Below are positions 56,882 to 64,000 of a stretch of 64,000 nt of DNA, piece by piece. The position numbers and the translations under genes are program-made. The notes beneath the pieces are model-generated. The model was not told the DNA's origin and ran no database searches. It saw nothing but the letters and a program-made list of their open reading frames with translations. The first letter of the stretch is position 1. Each line of letters begins with the position of its first letter. The stretch is from Oscillatoria salina IIICB1 (GTDB lineage: Bacteria; Cyanobacteriota; Cyanobacteriia; Cyanobacteriales; SIO1D9): contig NZ_JAAHBQ010000163.1 in assembly GCF_020144665.1 (NCBI RefSeq), positions 124,001 through 188,000 of the forward strand. Reading direction: 5' to 3'.

Positions 56882-59071
56882 ATGAATATGCTCTATTGGC
56901 TAGAAATATTAGAAGGAATTTCCCTGGTTGCTGCGGTATTAGGAATTATCCTCGCAGCAATCACTCAGCAATTTCTGTTGGCGGCAATTCCCTTGAGTGT
57001 TAATTTAGTTTTGAATGCGGTTAACCGACAGCTAGAAACTAAGGAGGAAAATAAGCGAGAGAAAGATAATCAGCGACAATCCGAGCAATTCAGACAAGAA
57101 ATTGGGCAATTACATCAAATTATACAGCCTTTATCTCAGCGACAAGATCGCTTGCAAGAGCAAATTAATGAGGATTTCACGCAAATTCATCAATTAGTTG
57201 ACTCGCTACCAGATACTACTAACCATCGATTAGCGCAATTTAGCACCAGAATCGAACAATTACAAGCAATAGTTGCACCTTTCTCTGAGTGGCAAATAGA
57301 ATGGGAAAGAGAAACTACTCGTCAGTTAGAACAAACTAATTTTGATTTGGCACAATTACAACAAAAAGTTGAACTACTGGAGGATTGTCAGGCAGAATAC
57401 GAAGAAAAAAATAAGCAACGAAATGAGCGATTAAATTCGGCGATCGCGTCATCTCAGGAAGCAGTTGGTTTAATGCAAAAGTCTCAAAAAGAGTTGCAGG
57501 TTTCCTTTGCAGAAAAAATTGAACTACAAGGGACGGTAAATAGAGAAAATGAACAGAATTTTACTCAATTAAATACCAATATTGGCGAAATTAATCAAGT
57601 TGTAGAAAAACTACTAGCTCGTTTGACAACTCTGGAGACAGAAACAAATAAACGGTTTAAACAAGCTAGTTATCAAATTAAAAAACTAGGACAAGTAGTT
57701 AAATCATTGTCTGCGTTACGCCAAGAATTGGTGACAGAAAACACTCAGAAATTAGAGCAGTTTCAAGGTGAGTTGCAGCAGCTCAAAGCCCAAATCGAAC
57801 CTCTAGAAAATTATCGGTTAGGAGAAGAAAGAAAAAATGAGGGAGAAAGCGAACAATTGAATGTCGCGATCGCGCAATTACAACAAGCAGTTGAGTATGT
57901 GCAAGAAGAAATTTCTGCTTTAGAAAGAGAAAGTCAAGAACAACGAGAGGAATTACAGGAAGAAATTGCGAGAACTGTGGAACAAGTTGATTTAATGGCT
58001 CAAGAGCAAATAGGATTACAAGCTCAAAGTCAACAACAGGAGCGGCAGTTACAACAGCAGATAGAGCGACTTCAAGCTAGTCTCGATCGCTTGAATTTAA
58101 CTCCGCATTTTCAAAGAGAATTATCGGGAGAAGAGGTGAATTTATCAACTAAAAATAACTGGCAAAATTGGCAAGTTGTTCAGACAATTACCCTCGATGG
58201 CGATCGAGTTCATTCCCTAGCATTTAGTCCCGATGGAGAAACACTTGTTAGCGATCTGAACGATCGCGCGATCGCGTTGTGGGATCTGAATACAGGATCG
58301 CAAACGCAACTCTTTGACGGACATTCGGATACAGTTGTTTGTGTAGCTTTTAGTCCCGATAAAATGACAATTGCTTCGGGTAGCGAGGATAGCACTATTC
58401 GTTTGTGGGATCTGAATACGGGAAAGGAAATTTGGACAATAGAAGCAACTCAAGAGCGGATTAATTCTCTTACTTTTAGCCCTGATGGTTTGAAACTTGC
58501 CTCTGGTGGAGGTGATTGTAAAATTAAACTGTGGGATGTGAAAACTACGCGTCAATTACACTGTTGGACTGGTGCTTGGGGTAGTGTAAATGCAGTTACT
58601 TTTAGCCCAAATGGAAACTCGATTGCTATGGGATCTCAAGATGGTTATCTGATAGTTTGGGATGTTCATACAGGTGAAAAAATTGGCGATTATGGAGATT
58701 GTTTAGAAGTTAATTGTCTCGCATTTAGTCCTAATAGTTTGACTATTGCTGCTGGTTGTCAAGAACAAGGAGAAAATGGCTTGAAACCCTCTATAAATTT
58801 GTGGGATTTGCGTACTCAGGAGAAAAAGCTTTCCCTCAAAGGACATAGTCAAATCGTGAAAGCTGTAACTTTTTTGGCAAATGGCAAAACGATCGCTAGT
58901 GGTAGTGCCGATGGTACAATTCGCTTATGGCGTGAAAAACTGACTCTCCAAGGAGATCGCGATGCAGTCAGCGCCGTGGCTTTTTCTCCCGATGCAAACG
59001 CAGTTGGTGCTTCTGTGGCGATCGCTTCCCATGATGGGACAATTAAAATTTGGCGAATTGTTAATTCCTAA
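56882..59071 (+). CDS. Membrane-anchored coiled-coil WD40 repeat protein
   Basis: A 729-residue protein with hydrophobic segments at about 9-45 (EGISLVAAVLGIILAAI, FLLAAIPLSVNLVL), a long Gln/Glu-rich coiled coil (about 50-400) and a WD40 propeller (about 425-729). Repeats are clear: VHSLAFSPDGETL, ALWDLNTGS, VVCVAFSPDKMTIASGSEDSTIRLWDL, NSLTFSPDGLKLASGGGD, AVTFLANGKTIASGSADGTIRLW, VAFSPDANAV. Seven blades can be counted, some degenerate. It probably acts as a membrane-linked scaffold; no enzymatic domain is present. AAGGAGG is well placed five bases before the ATG. Confidence 0.88.
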   Translation: MNMLYWLEILEGISLVAAVLGIILAAITQQFLLAAIPLSVNLVLNAVNRQLETKEENKREKDNQRQSEQFRQEIGQLHQIIQPLSQRQDRLQEQINEDFTQIHQLVDSLPDTTNHRLAQFSTRIEQLQAIVAPFSEWQIEWERETTRQLEQTNFDLAQLQQKVELLEDCQAEYEEKNKQRNERLNSAIASSQEAVGLMQKSQKELQVSFAEKIELQGTVNRENEQNFTQLNTNIGEINQVVEKLLARLTTLETETNKRFKQASYQIKKLGQVVKSLSALRQELVTENTQKLEQFQGELQQLKAQIEPLENYRLGEERKNEGESEQLNVAIAQLQQAVEYVQEEISALERESQEQREELQEEIARTVEQVDLMAQEQIGLQAQSQQQERQLQQQIERLQASLDRLNLTPHFQRELSGEEVNLSTKNNWQNWQVVQTITLDGDRVHSLAFSPDGETLVSDLNDRAIALWDLNTGSQTQLFDGHSDTVVCVAFSPDKMTIASGSEDSTIRLWDLNTGKEIWTIEATQERINSLTFSPDGLKLASGGGDCKIKLWDVKTTRQLHCWTGAWGSVNAVTFSPNGNSIAMGSQDGYLIVWDVHTGEKIGDYGDCLEVNCLAFSPNSLTIAAGCQEQGENGLKPSINLWDLRTQEKKLSLKGHSQIVKAVTFLANGKTIASGSADGTIRLWREKLTLQGDRDAVSAVAFSPDANAVGASVAIASHDGTIKIWRIVNS

Positions 59072-59164
59072 TTAAAAGCTAAGTATTTTTGCCAAATAGG
59101 AGGACAATATAATTAGAGGCGTAAGTCTCCAACGCACGAGTTCTGATGGCAGGTGCAGACAGTT

Positions 59165-59371
59165 ATGACTATTTGGGTAAACGAACAAATCGATCCTTCT
59201 GGACTTCTTTATGCTTGTATTGCTTCTTCCAATGAAGATTTGGCTAAGGATTGTCATAAATCTTTTGAAAATAACTTGACAGAAAAACAAAAGTCTGCTG
59301 GGTGGGTGGCGCGTTTGCGGACTGTGACATCTTGGGACGATCTCCCCGCAAATACGCTGAAATTAAGTTAA
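59165..59371 (+). CDS. Small conserved-looking hypothetical protein
   Basis: A 68-residue protein starting MTIWVNEQIDPSGLLYACIASSNEDLAKDCHKSF in part and ending TSWDDLPANTLKLS. The composition is that of a small soluble globular protein; no family recognised. I chose the ATG at 59165; a GTG four codons earlier is in frame. It follows the WD40 gene by 93 bases. Confidence 0.6.
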   Translation: MTIWVNEQIDPSGLLYACIASSNEDLAKDCHKSFENNLTEKQKSAGWVARLRTVTSWDDLPANTLKLS

Positions 59372-59526
59372 ATTATGGGATTGGGGTTTCAGTGAACAGT
59401 TAGCACGTAGCCGCATCTCCAGCTAACAGTAGGTAGGGGGTAGCTGGTAGTAATCAGTTAACAGTTATCAGTTTGTCCTCTAATTTTTCCCCCTCTTCCC
59501 AATCCCCAATCACCAGTCCCCAATCC
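59372..59526. repeat. Short tandem repeat spacer
   Basis: Contains ATTGGGGTTTCAGTGAACAGT, TAACAGTTATCAGT, TTCCCAATCCCCAATCACCAGTCCCC-like units, again the shared repeat vocabulary of this genome. Confidence 0.75.
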
Positions 59527-62181
59527 CTAATCTCTAACCGCTTCGCCGCGATCGAGGGGGCTGCGAACTAAAATTGTGGTACTGTTGACATTGCGGGCGA
59601 TCGCTTCGGGAATATTGCCTTGAATTGCTTGTTGGAGCAAACCTTCACGACTAGCACCAAGCATGAGTACGTCGCATTGTTCGGTGTTTGCAAAACGGGT
59701 TATAGCTTCCGTGACCGAACGAGAGCGAATGGGGATCGCCATCGTGGGAATTTTGTATTCTGAGCGAATTTGGCGAGCAGTATTTTCTAAGGCAGTAGTA
59801 TCTAAAACTGGCTTGTCGGGAGGGTAAACTTGGCATAGCCAGATATAGGCAGAACGGGTTAAACTCTTGAAAGCAGGTAAAAGTTGAATTGCTCGTTGGG
59901 CGTTTGGACCTCCGGCGATCGGAATTAGCCAGCTTGTGGAAGTATAGTTATTGTTTGGATAAGCATTTGCTTGGGTTCCGAGTTTGACTAAAATGACATC
60001 ACCTGGAGCTTGACGGACGATAGTATCGACAACAGAACCAAAGATTTTTCCTGCGGTATCAGTACGACCTTTCCAACCCATTAAAGTTAAGTCGATATGT
60101 TGTTGGGAAATTACTTCTAAAATTGTCTCTGCGGTGTCGTGAGCGATGCGAATTTGTGTATGGAGAGGAATTTGTCTAGATGCAAGTTTTTCAGCTACTG
60201 CAAGGAGTTGACGACTGGGATTAGTGTTGACGCGGGCTTGGGCTGGGGATTTGTGACGAGAGACAGGAATAATACATAAACATTCTAATTCGTAGCGACG
60301 TTCCTTGGCGATCGCGATCGCAATTTTCAATAAAGCTGGTGCGGTTTTCGGGTTGGATAAAGGTAATAAGATTCTCCCTCTACCTACGGCTGGGGCGCGA
60401 GTTTGGTAAATAATGTAAGAAGGTTCGGGAGTATAACTGGTTTGGTTTTTTTCTCCTGATAGTTGTTTAGCTTCGGCTTTAATAATGTCGCGACGGGTAA
60501 TAATTCCCACTAACTTGTGATTTTCAACTACAGGTAGGTGAGAAAGTTGATAGCGATTGATTAAATAAAGTACATCGCTTAAAGTAGCTTTGGGATTAAC
60601 TGTAATTGGGTGAGGAGTCATGATTTTTCCCAAATAGCTGACAGCTTTTTTCGGAGTGCTTTCTACCTCTTTGGCTAAATCTGCTTGGGTGACAATACCG
60701 ACTAATTTACCTTTGTGCATCACGGGAAAACCACGATGAGACGATCGCCGAAAAGCCATCTTGGTTTCTTCCTCAGTGGTATCTAAAGGTAAAGTTTGCA
60801 CGCGGCGTTCCATAACATCAGTAGCTTTCAGTCCTGCTAAAATATTGCGATCGCGGTTATCTTCTTTGAGTTCGATTCCACTTTTTTCTAGTAAGTGTTG
60901 ATAAAGAGAACCACTAAAAACGCTTTCTCCTACCACATAAGCAACAGCACAAGCGACCATTAAAGGTAAAACTAAACCAAAATCAGAAGTAATCTCAAAA
61001 ATAATCACAATCGCCGTCACCGGAACTCTGATCGCGGCAGTAAAAAAGGCTCCCATTCCCGCTAAAGCATAGGTTGTCGGGCTTCCCATCCCTAAAAATG
61101 CTACTTCAGTAGTTCCCACTAAATAACCAAGAGCGGAACCGAGAACTAAAGTAGGAGCAAATAAACCACCAGGTGCGCCAGAACCGTAAGCTATTAACGT
61201 GAGGCAAAAATGAGCGACAAAGGCGATCGCGTTTGCTTCCCAACCCACATCCCCAGCAATTAAAAATTCCCGCAAAGCGGCATTGTTACGAAAAAAATCG
61301 GGTAAAGCTGCGATAATCGTCCCACTGAGTAAACCTGCTACCCCAACCCGCCAAGGCATTGCCCAAGGTAGGCGGCGGTTGAATGCTAAACTCCAGAGAA
61401 TACCGCGATTAAATAAAGCTCCTAATAACCCTGCTAAAATTCCCAAGAGAATATAAAAAGGAAGATCTGTACTTTGAAAATTACTTTGAGCGGGTAAATT
61501 AGTTAGAGTATCGGTAATATCCAGGTTAGGCGATCCGAAAGTACGCGAAACCACTGCACCTGTAAACGAAGCCAGAATTGCTGTTTCTAAGGTTAAGCTG
61601 GAAACATCGCGCATCAGTTCCTCAACGACAAAGAGTACGCCAGCAATGGGTGTATTAAAGCCCGCAGCTAAACCTGCGGCTGCTCCCGCCGCAATCATTT
61701 GCCGCCGATGTTCGGGGGAAGTCGGCAACCAATTACTCAGTTGCGCCGCCAAAGCCGCACCAATATGTACTGTCGGACCTCGTCTCCCTAATGTTAAACC
61801 TGCCCCCAACACTAAAATCGTGCTGAATAGTTTCACCAGTGCTACTCGTAAAGATAAAGGGATGGGAAACTGTGCTAATGCTGCTTTGACTTGGGGAATA
61901 CCTCCACCAGCCGCCGCTAAAGATAAGGTTTCGACGCACCAACCTGCAATTATTCCTAAAGTTAATCCTGCTAAGGGCAAAACTACCCAAGCCCCATAAT
62001 GGTTAGCTGCTTGAAGGCGAGACAATCCTACCCAGCCAATACCTTGTTTGAGTAATAAGGCTGCGAGTGCCGAAATAAGTCCGATCCCACAAGCTTCGAC
62101 TAAGGCGTAGCGAGTGTCTAGGGAACGACGGGCGAGGTTTGACAACCCCAGCCTAGTACGAAAGTCCTTCAGAAATGCCAT
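59527..62181 (-). CDS. ClC family anion transporter with CBS pair and UspA domains
   Basis: An 884-residue fusion. The ClC membrane domain (about 20-440) has GGGIPQVKAAL where the selectivity motif is GSGIP, GRRGPTVHIGA where it is GREGP, VVEELMRD (internal proton-path Glu kept) and GAPGGLFAPTLVLG. The external gating Glu of ClC exchangers is Arg134 here. Two CBS domains follow (about 455-580; VMERRVQTLPLD, MTPHPITVNPKATLSDVLYLI), then two UspA-like domains (about 610-884; VGRGRILLPLSN, LTLMGWKGRTDT, VLMLGASREGLLQQAI). CBS domains usually bind adenine nucleotides and regulate transport. I chose the ATG at 62181; a TTG two codons upstream is in frame. Whether it is a channel or exchanger is unclear because of the Arg. 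Confidence 0.9.
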   Translation of the reverse strand: MAFLKDFRTRLGLSNLARRSLDTRYALVEACGIGLISALAALLLKQGIGWVGLSRLQAANHYGAWVVLPLAGLTLGIIAGWCVETLSLAAAGGGIPQVKAALAQFPIPLSLRVALVKLFSTILVLGAGLTLGRRGPTVHIGAALAAQLSNWLPTSPEHRRQMIAAGAAAGLAAGFNTPIAGVLFVVEELMRDVSSLTLETAILASFTGAVVSRTFGSPNLDITDTLTNLPAQSNFQSTDLPFYILLGILAGLLGALFNRGILWSLAFNRRLPWAMPWRVGVAGLLSGTIIAALPDFFRNNAALREFLIAGDVGWEANAIAFVAHFCLTLIAYGSGAPGGLFAPTLVLGSALGYLVGTTEVAFLGMGSPTTYALAGMGAFFTAAIRVPVTAIVIIFEITSDFGLVLPLMVACAVAYVVGESVFSGSLYQHLLEKSGIELKEDNRDRNILAGLKATDVMERRVQTLPLDTTEEETKMAFRRSSHRGFPVMHKGKLVGIVTQADLAKEVESTPKKAVSYLGKIMTPHPITVNPKATLSDVLYLINRYQLSHLPVVENHKLVGIITRRDIIKAEAKQLSGEKNQTSYTPEPSYIIYQTRAPAVGRGRILLPLSNPKTAPALLKIAIAIAKERRYELECLCIIPVSRHKSPAQARVNTNPSRQLLAVAEKLASRQIPLHTQIRIAHDTAETILEVISQQHIDLTLMGWKGRTDTAGKIFGSVVDTIVRQAPGDVILVKLGTQANAYPNNNYTSTSWLIPIAGGPNAQRAIQLLPAFKSLTRSAYIWLCQVYPPDKPVLDTTALENTARQIRSEYKIPTMAIPIRSRSVTEAITRFANTEQCDVLMLGASREGLLQQAIQGNIPEAIARNVNSTTILVRSPLDRGEAVRD

Positions 62182-62205
62182 TAGCAAGTATCCGCATTTA
62201 CCAGT

Positions 62206-62263
62206 TATTAGTTATTCGTTATCGGGTATTGGCGATCGGGGATCGACTATTAACTACTAACTA
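62206..62263. repeat. Short direct repeats (ACTAACTATTA/GTTATTAGTTATT)
   Basis: The 82-base spacer between the TldD-family and ClC genes is made of ATTAACTACTAACTATTAGCTACTAACTACT-like and GTTATTAGTTATTCGTTATC-like units, of the same kind as the other repeat spacers. Confidence 0.65.
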
Positions 62264-63565
62264 TTAGCTACTAACTACTGATAAACCGTTAACTACAATT
62301 GAAGGTGTATAACTCGAACCGTTCCAAGTTGCATCTCCACCTAAAGCAATTACTTGTTTGAGGGCGGTGTAGACGTTACCTGCAACCATTGTATCTTTGA
62401 CGCGACCGACGATCTCGCCGTTTTTGATGCGATAACCTAGGTCGATATTCACGGAAAAGTCGCCGGAAATGTCTGCACCTCCGCCTAAAATTTGGTCTAT
62501 CACTATTCCTTCGTCTATGTTCGCGATTAAGTCTGGTAAGGAACCTTGACCGGGTTCGATGAGAAAATTAACTAAGTCTGGGGTGGGATAGCGCCCTAAA
62601 CCGGGACGGAAGCCGTTTCCGGTGCTATTCATTCCTAATGCTCGTCCGGTGGCGCGATCGCTATAAAATTGCTTTAGTTTTCCTTTCTCGATCAGGGTGA
62701 ATGATTGGGTTAGGGTGCCTTCGTCGTCAAAGGGACAGCTATAGGGTCCGATGTCGGGTTGTTGGGAAATGCTCAGACATTCGGATACTACCTGAGAAGC
62801 TAAAATTTCACTCCACGGTGAGGATGCTTCTACGACTCGTTTCCCGTTGGTCGCTTCGCCGATTACACTCCACAGTAAGGTTGCTGCTTTGGGTGTAAAT
62901 AATACTGGTAGCTTACCTTTGGGACTTTCGGTATTTGTGATTGCCCATGTAAGTTTTTGTAAAATATCCTTGACAATTTGGTCTATTTTTAGTTCGTTTC
63001 TTGCTTCTTGACCGTCGTAAATACCAAGAAAGTCGTCACCTCGAACCCATTCGACACCCAGGTAAGAACTGAGGGTAAGATCGGTATACTGACAGTGAAG
63101 TCCTTGGGAATTCAGCAAACAGGTAGTTTCGGCTTCACATTCAAATTCTGCACTACACAGCACTTCGGGATAAAGTTCCCGGATGCGCGCGATCGCTATT
63201 TTACCAATTTTGATTAATTCTTCAACTTCAACATTAGTTCCAAAGTCGGGATAGACAGCCGTTTTTGGTGAAGCTAACTCTGGGGTTTCGGGAGGGTTAA
63301 GCTGGGAAAGCGCGATCGCTTTTTCGACTAATGCTTGAGGATCTACCTGTCCGTATGCTACCGCTAAACCCGGACAATTATTTCGCCATAATCTTAACGC
63401 AGTTCCTTCAGATTGAGCTACTTCTAATTGTTTGAGTCGATTGGCTTCAAAAATTGCTGGTTTCGACAAGGAACTTGATTGATATACTTCGGCATATTCT
63501 GCTCCTGATTTTGTTGCTAATTCGAGCAATTGTTCGCCCAATTTTGTTATTCTTGAATCCTTCAT
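62264..63565 (-). CDS. TldD/PmbA (TldE) family protein
   Basis: A 433-residue member of the U62 family. TldD/TldE form a protease that, in characterised systems, trims leader peptides of modified peptides (microcin B17) and helps with CcdA turnover. This one lacks the HExxxH zinc motif of TldD, placing it with the non-catalytic PmbA/TldE partner. Features: SGAEYAEVYQSS, RLWRNNCPGLAVAYG, GNGFRPGLGRYPTPDLVNF, DISGDFSVNIDLGYRIKNGEIVG, GNVYTALKQVIALGGD. The catalytic TldD is not in the window. It is 26 kb from the lanthipeptide genes, so a link to leader removal is only speculative. Confidence 0.88.
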   Translation of the reverse strand: MKDSRITKLGEQLLELATKSGAEYAEVYQSSSLSKPAIFEANRLKQLEVAQSEGTALRLWRNNCPGLAVAYGQVDPQALVEKAIALSQLNPPETPELASPKTAVYPDFGTNVEVEELIKIGKIAIARIRELYPEVLCSAEFECEAETTCLLNSQGLHCQYTDLTLSSYLGVEWVRGDDFLGIYDGQEARNELKIDQIVKDILQKLTWAITNTESPKGKLPVLFTPKAATLLWSVIGEATNGKRVVEASSPWSEILASQVVSECLSISQQPDIGPYSCPFDDEGTLTQSFTLIEKGKLKQFYSDRATGRALGMNSTGNGFRPGLGRYPTPDLVNFLIEPGQGSLPDLIANIDEGIVIDQILGGGADISGDFSVNIDLGYRIKNGEIVGRVKDTMVAGNVYTALKQVIALGGDATWNGSSYTPSIVVNGLSVVSS

Positions 63566-63908
63566 TTTCTTACTTTCTTTTTACTTACTCACTTTTTAAC
63601 TTGCCTTCAGTTTTTTGTTGATTATTTTTTTGAGTTGAGCCACCAAAAATCCAGAGCCAGTTAATTCACTCTACCTAAAATTATCAATTTATTGTTTAAT
63701 AAAATTATAATTCAAACTAGAATTTTGGTGGCTATTTTTTCGATATTTTCTCAAAAAAACTTCCTATTTGATAGTTTTAAAATTCTAATTTATTGCTACT
63801 TTTTACTAATATTGACAAGTGATTTTTCCTCCAAATCGATCTTTTCCTAACTGGTATCTGCGGGTACGTGCTAACTAATAACTAGTAACTTGTGTTCGGG
63901 GTAAACAA
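63566..63908. other. AT-rich spacer
   Basis: No gene seen. CTGGTATCTGCGGGTACGTG at 63850-63870 resembles ACTGGTAAATGCGGGTACGTG near 42054, so a dispersed repeat fragment is present. Confidence 0.5.
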
Positions 63909-64000
63909 TTATCCTTTTAATAACCAAAAGCCTGCAAAAGATTCCGCTTCCGGGTTAGATTGAACCGCTAGAAAATGGACTTTATTAGCTTTTTCTTTAG
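63909..64000 (-). CDS. C-terminal end of a gene, possibly Tab2-like RNA-binding protein (partial)
   Basis: The minus-strand frame entering at 64000 runs 29 codons to TAA at 63911-63909: it ends VHFLAVQSNPEAESFAGFWLLKG. The ending recalls Tab2/Atab2-family proteins (RNA-binding factors for photosystem translation), whose C-termini I remember as FAGFWLL; this rests on memory of a short motif, so the family is tentative. That a protein gene ends here is well supported by its composition. Confidence 0.5.
   Translation of the reverse strand, partial: KEKANKVHFLAVQSNPEAESFAGFWLLKG

Overview
The window comes from a cyanobacterium. Evidence: very frequent HIP1-type GCGATCGC octamers, an nblA gene for phycobilisome degradation, a cyanobacterial RRM-type RNA-binding protein, a group 2 sigma factor, a TPP riboswitch in front of thiC, and intergenic runs of short tandem repeats. 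No plasmid or phage backbone is visible; it reads as chromosome.

Layout. 1-3.1 kb: the end of an osmoprotectant ABC transporter operon, a small gene broken by one in-frame stop, a HicAB-type toxin-antitoxin pair and a secreted cyclase-family hydrolase. 3.2-36.4 kb: one dense biosynthetic gene cluster. 36.4-64 kb: mostly conserved genes (thiC, citrate synthase, sixA, a DHH phosphoesterase, an HNH endonuclease, alr, an RNA-binding protein, nblA, a universal stress protein, a Ser/Thr kinase, anmK, priA, a sigma factor, an acetyltransferase, a WD40 protein, a ClC transporter, a TldD/PmbA protein), with repeat-rich spacers and one ~1 kb stretch without a supported gene.

The cluster interleaves two kinds of machinery. 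Leftward: a non-ribosomal peptide synthetase (NRPS1; degenerate C, A with an Asp-type code, PCP, E, C) followed by an Asp/Glu racemase. Divergent from it: a class II lanthipeptide synthetase (LanM) with the three-cysteine zinc site of ProcM-like enzymes, then an FkbM methyltransferase. Facing these are two paralogous Fe(II)/2-oxoglutarate (2OG) enzymes (O2 and O1). Divergent again, behind a near-consensus promoter: a Nif11-like precursor peptide with a Cys/Ser/Thr-rich tail, a third paralogue (O3), a fatty acyl-AMP ligase, a PhyH-type enzyme fused to an acyl carrier domain, a PKS/aminotransferase/methyltransferase/C megaprotein, a DUF6817-like protein, a TauD/SyrP-type oxygenase, a small lipocalin-like protein, and NRPS2 (A-PCP-C-A-PCP-TE).

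The point of greatest interest is the metal site of the Fe(II)/2OG enzymes. O1 and O2 have His-x-Gly and the carrier-fused enzyme has His-x-Ala where hydroxylases have His-x-Asp/Glu. Such replacements are the hallmark of radical halogenases (SyrB2 and HctB-like His-x-Ala, WelO5/BesD His-x-Gly). O3, the closest neighbour of the precursor gene, keeps His-x-Glu. The locus therefore looks like a co-transcribed lipopeptide plus lanthipeptide system with up to three candidate halogenases.

A consistent but inferred assembly line is: FAAL loads a fatty acid on the halogenase-fused carrier; one malonyl extension and beta-transamination give a beta-amino fatty acyl unit; its C domain passes it to NRPS1 (D-Asp), then NRPS2 adds an unassigned residue and an aromatic residue before release by the TE. 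Whether the lanthipeptide is joined to this lipopeptide or is a separate product cannot be decided from sequence. No exporter, leader protease or phosphopantetheinyl transferase is present in the window.
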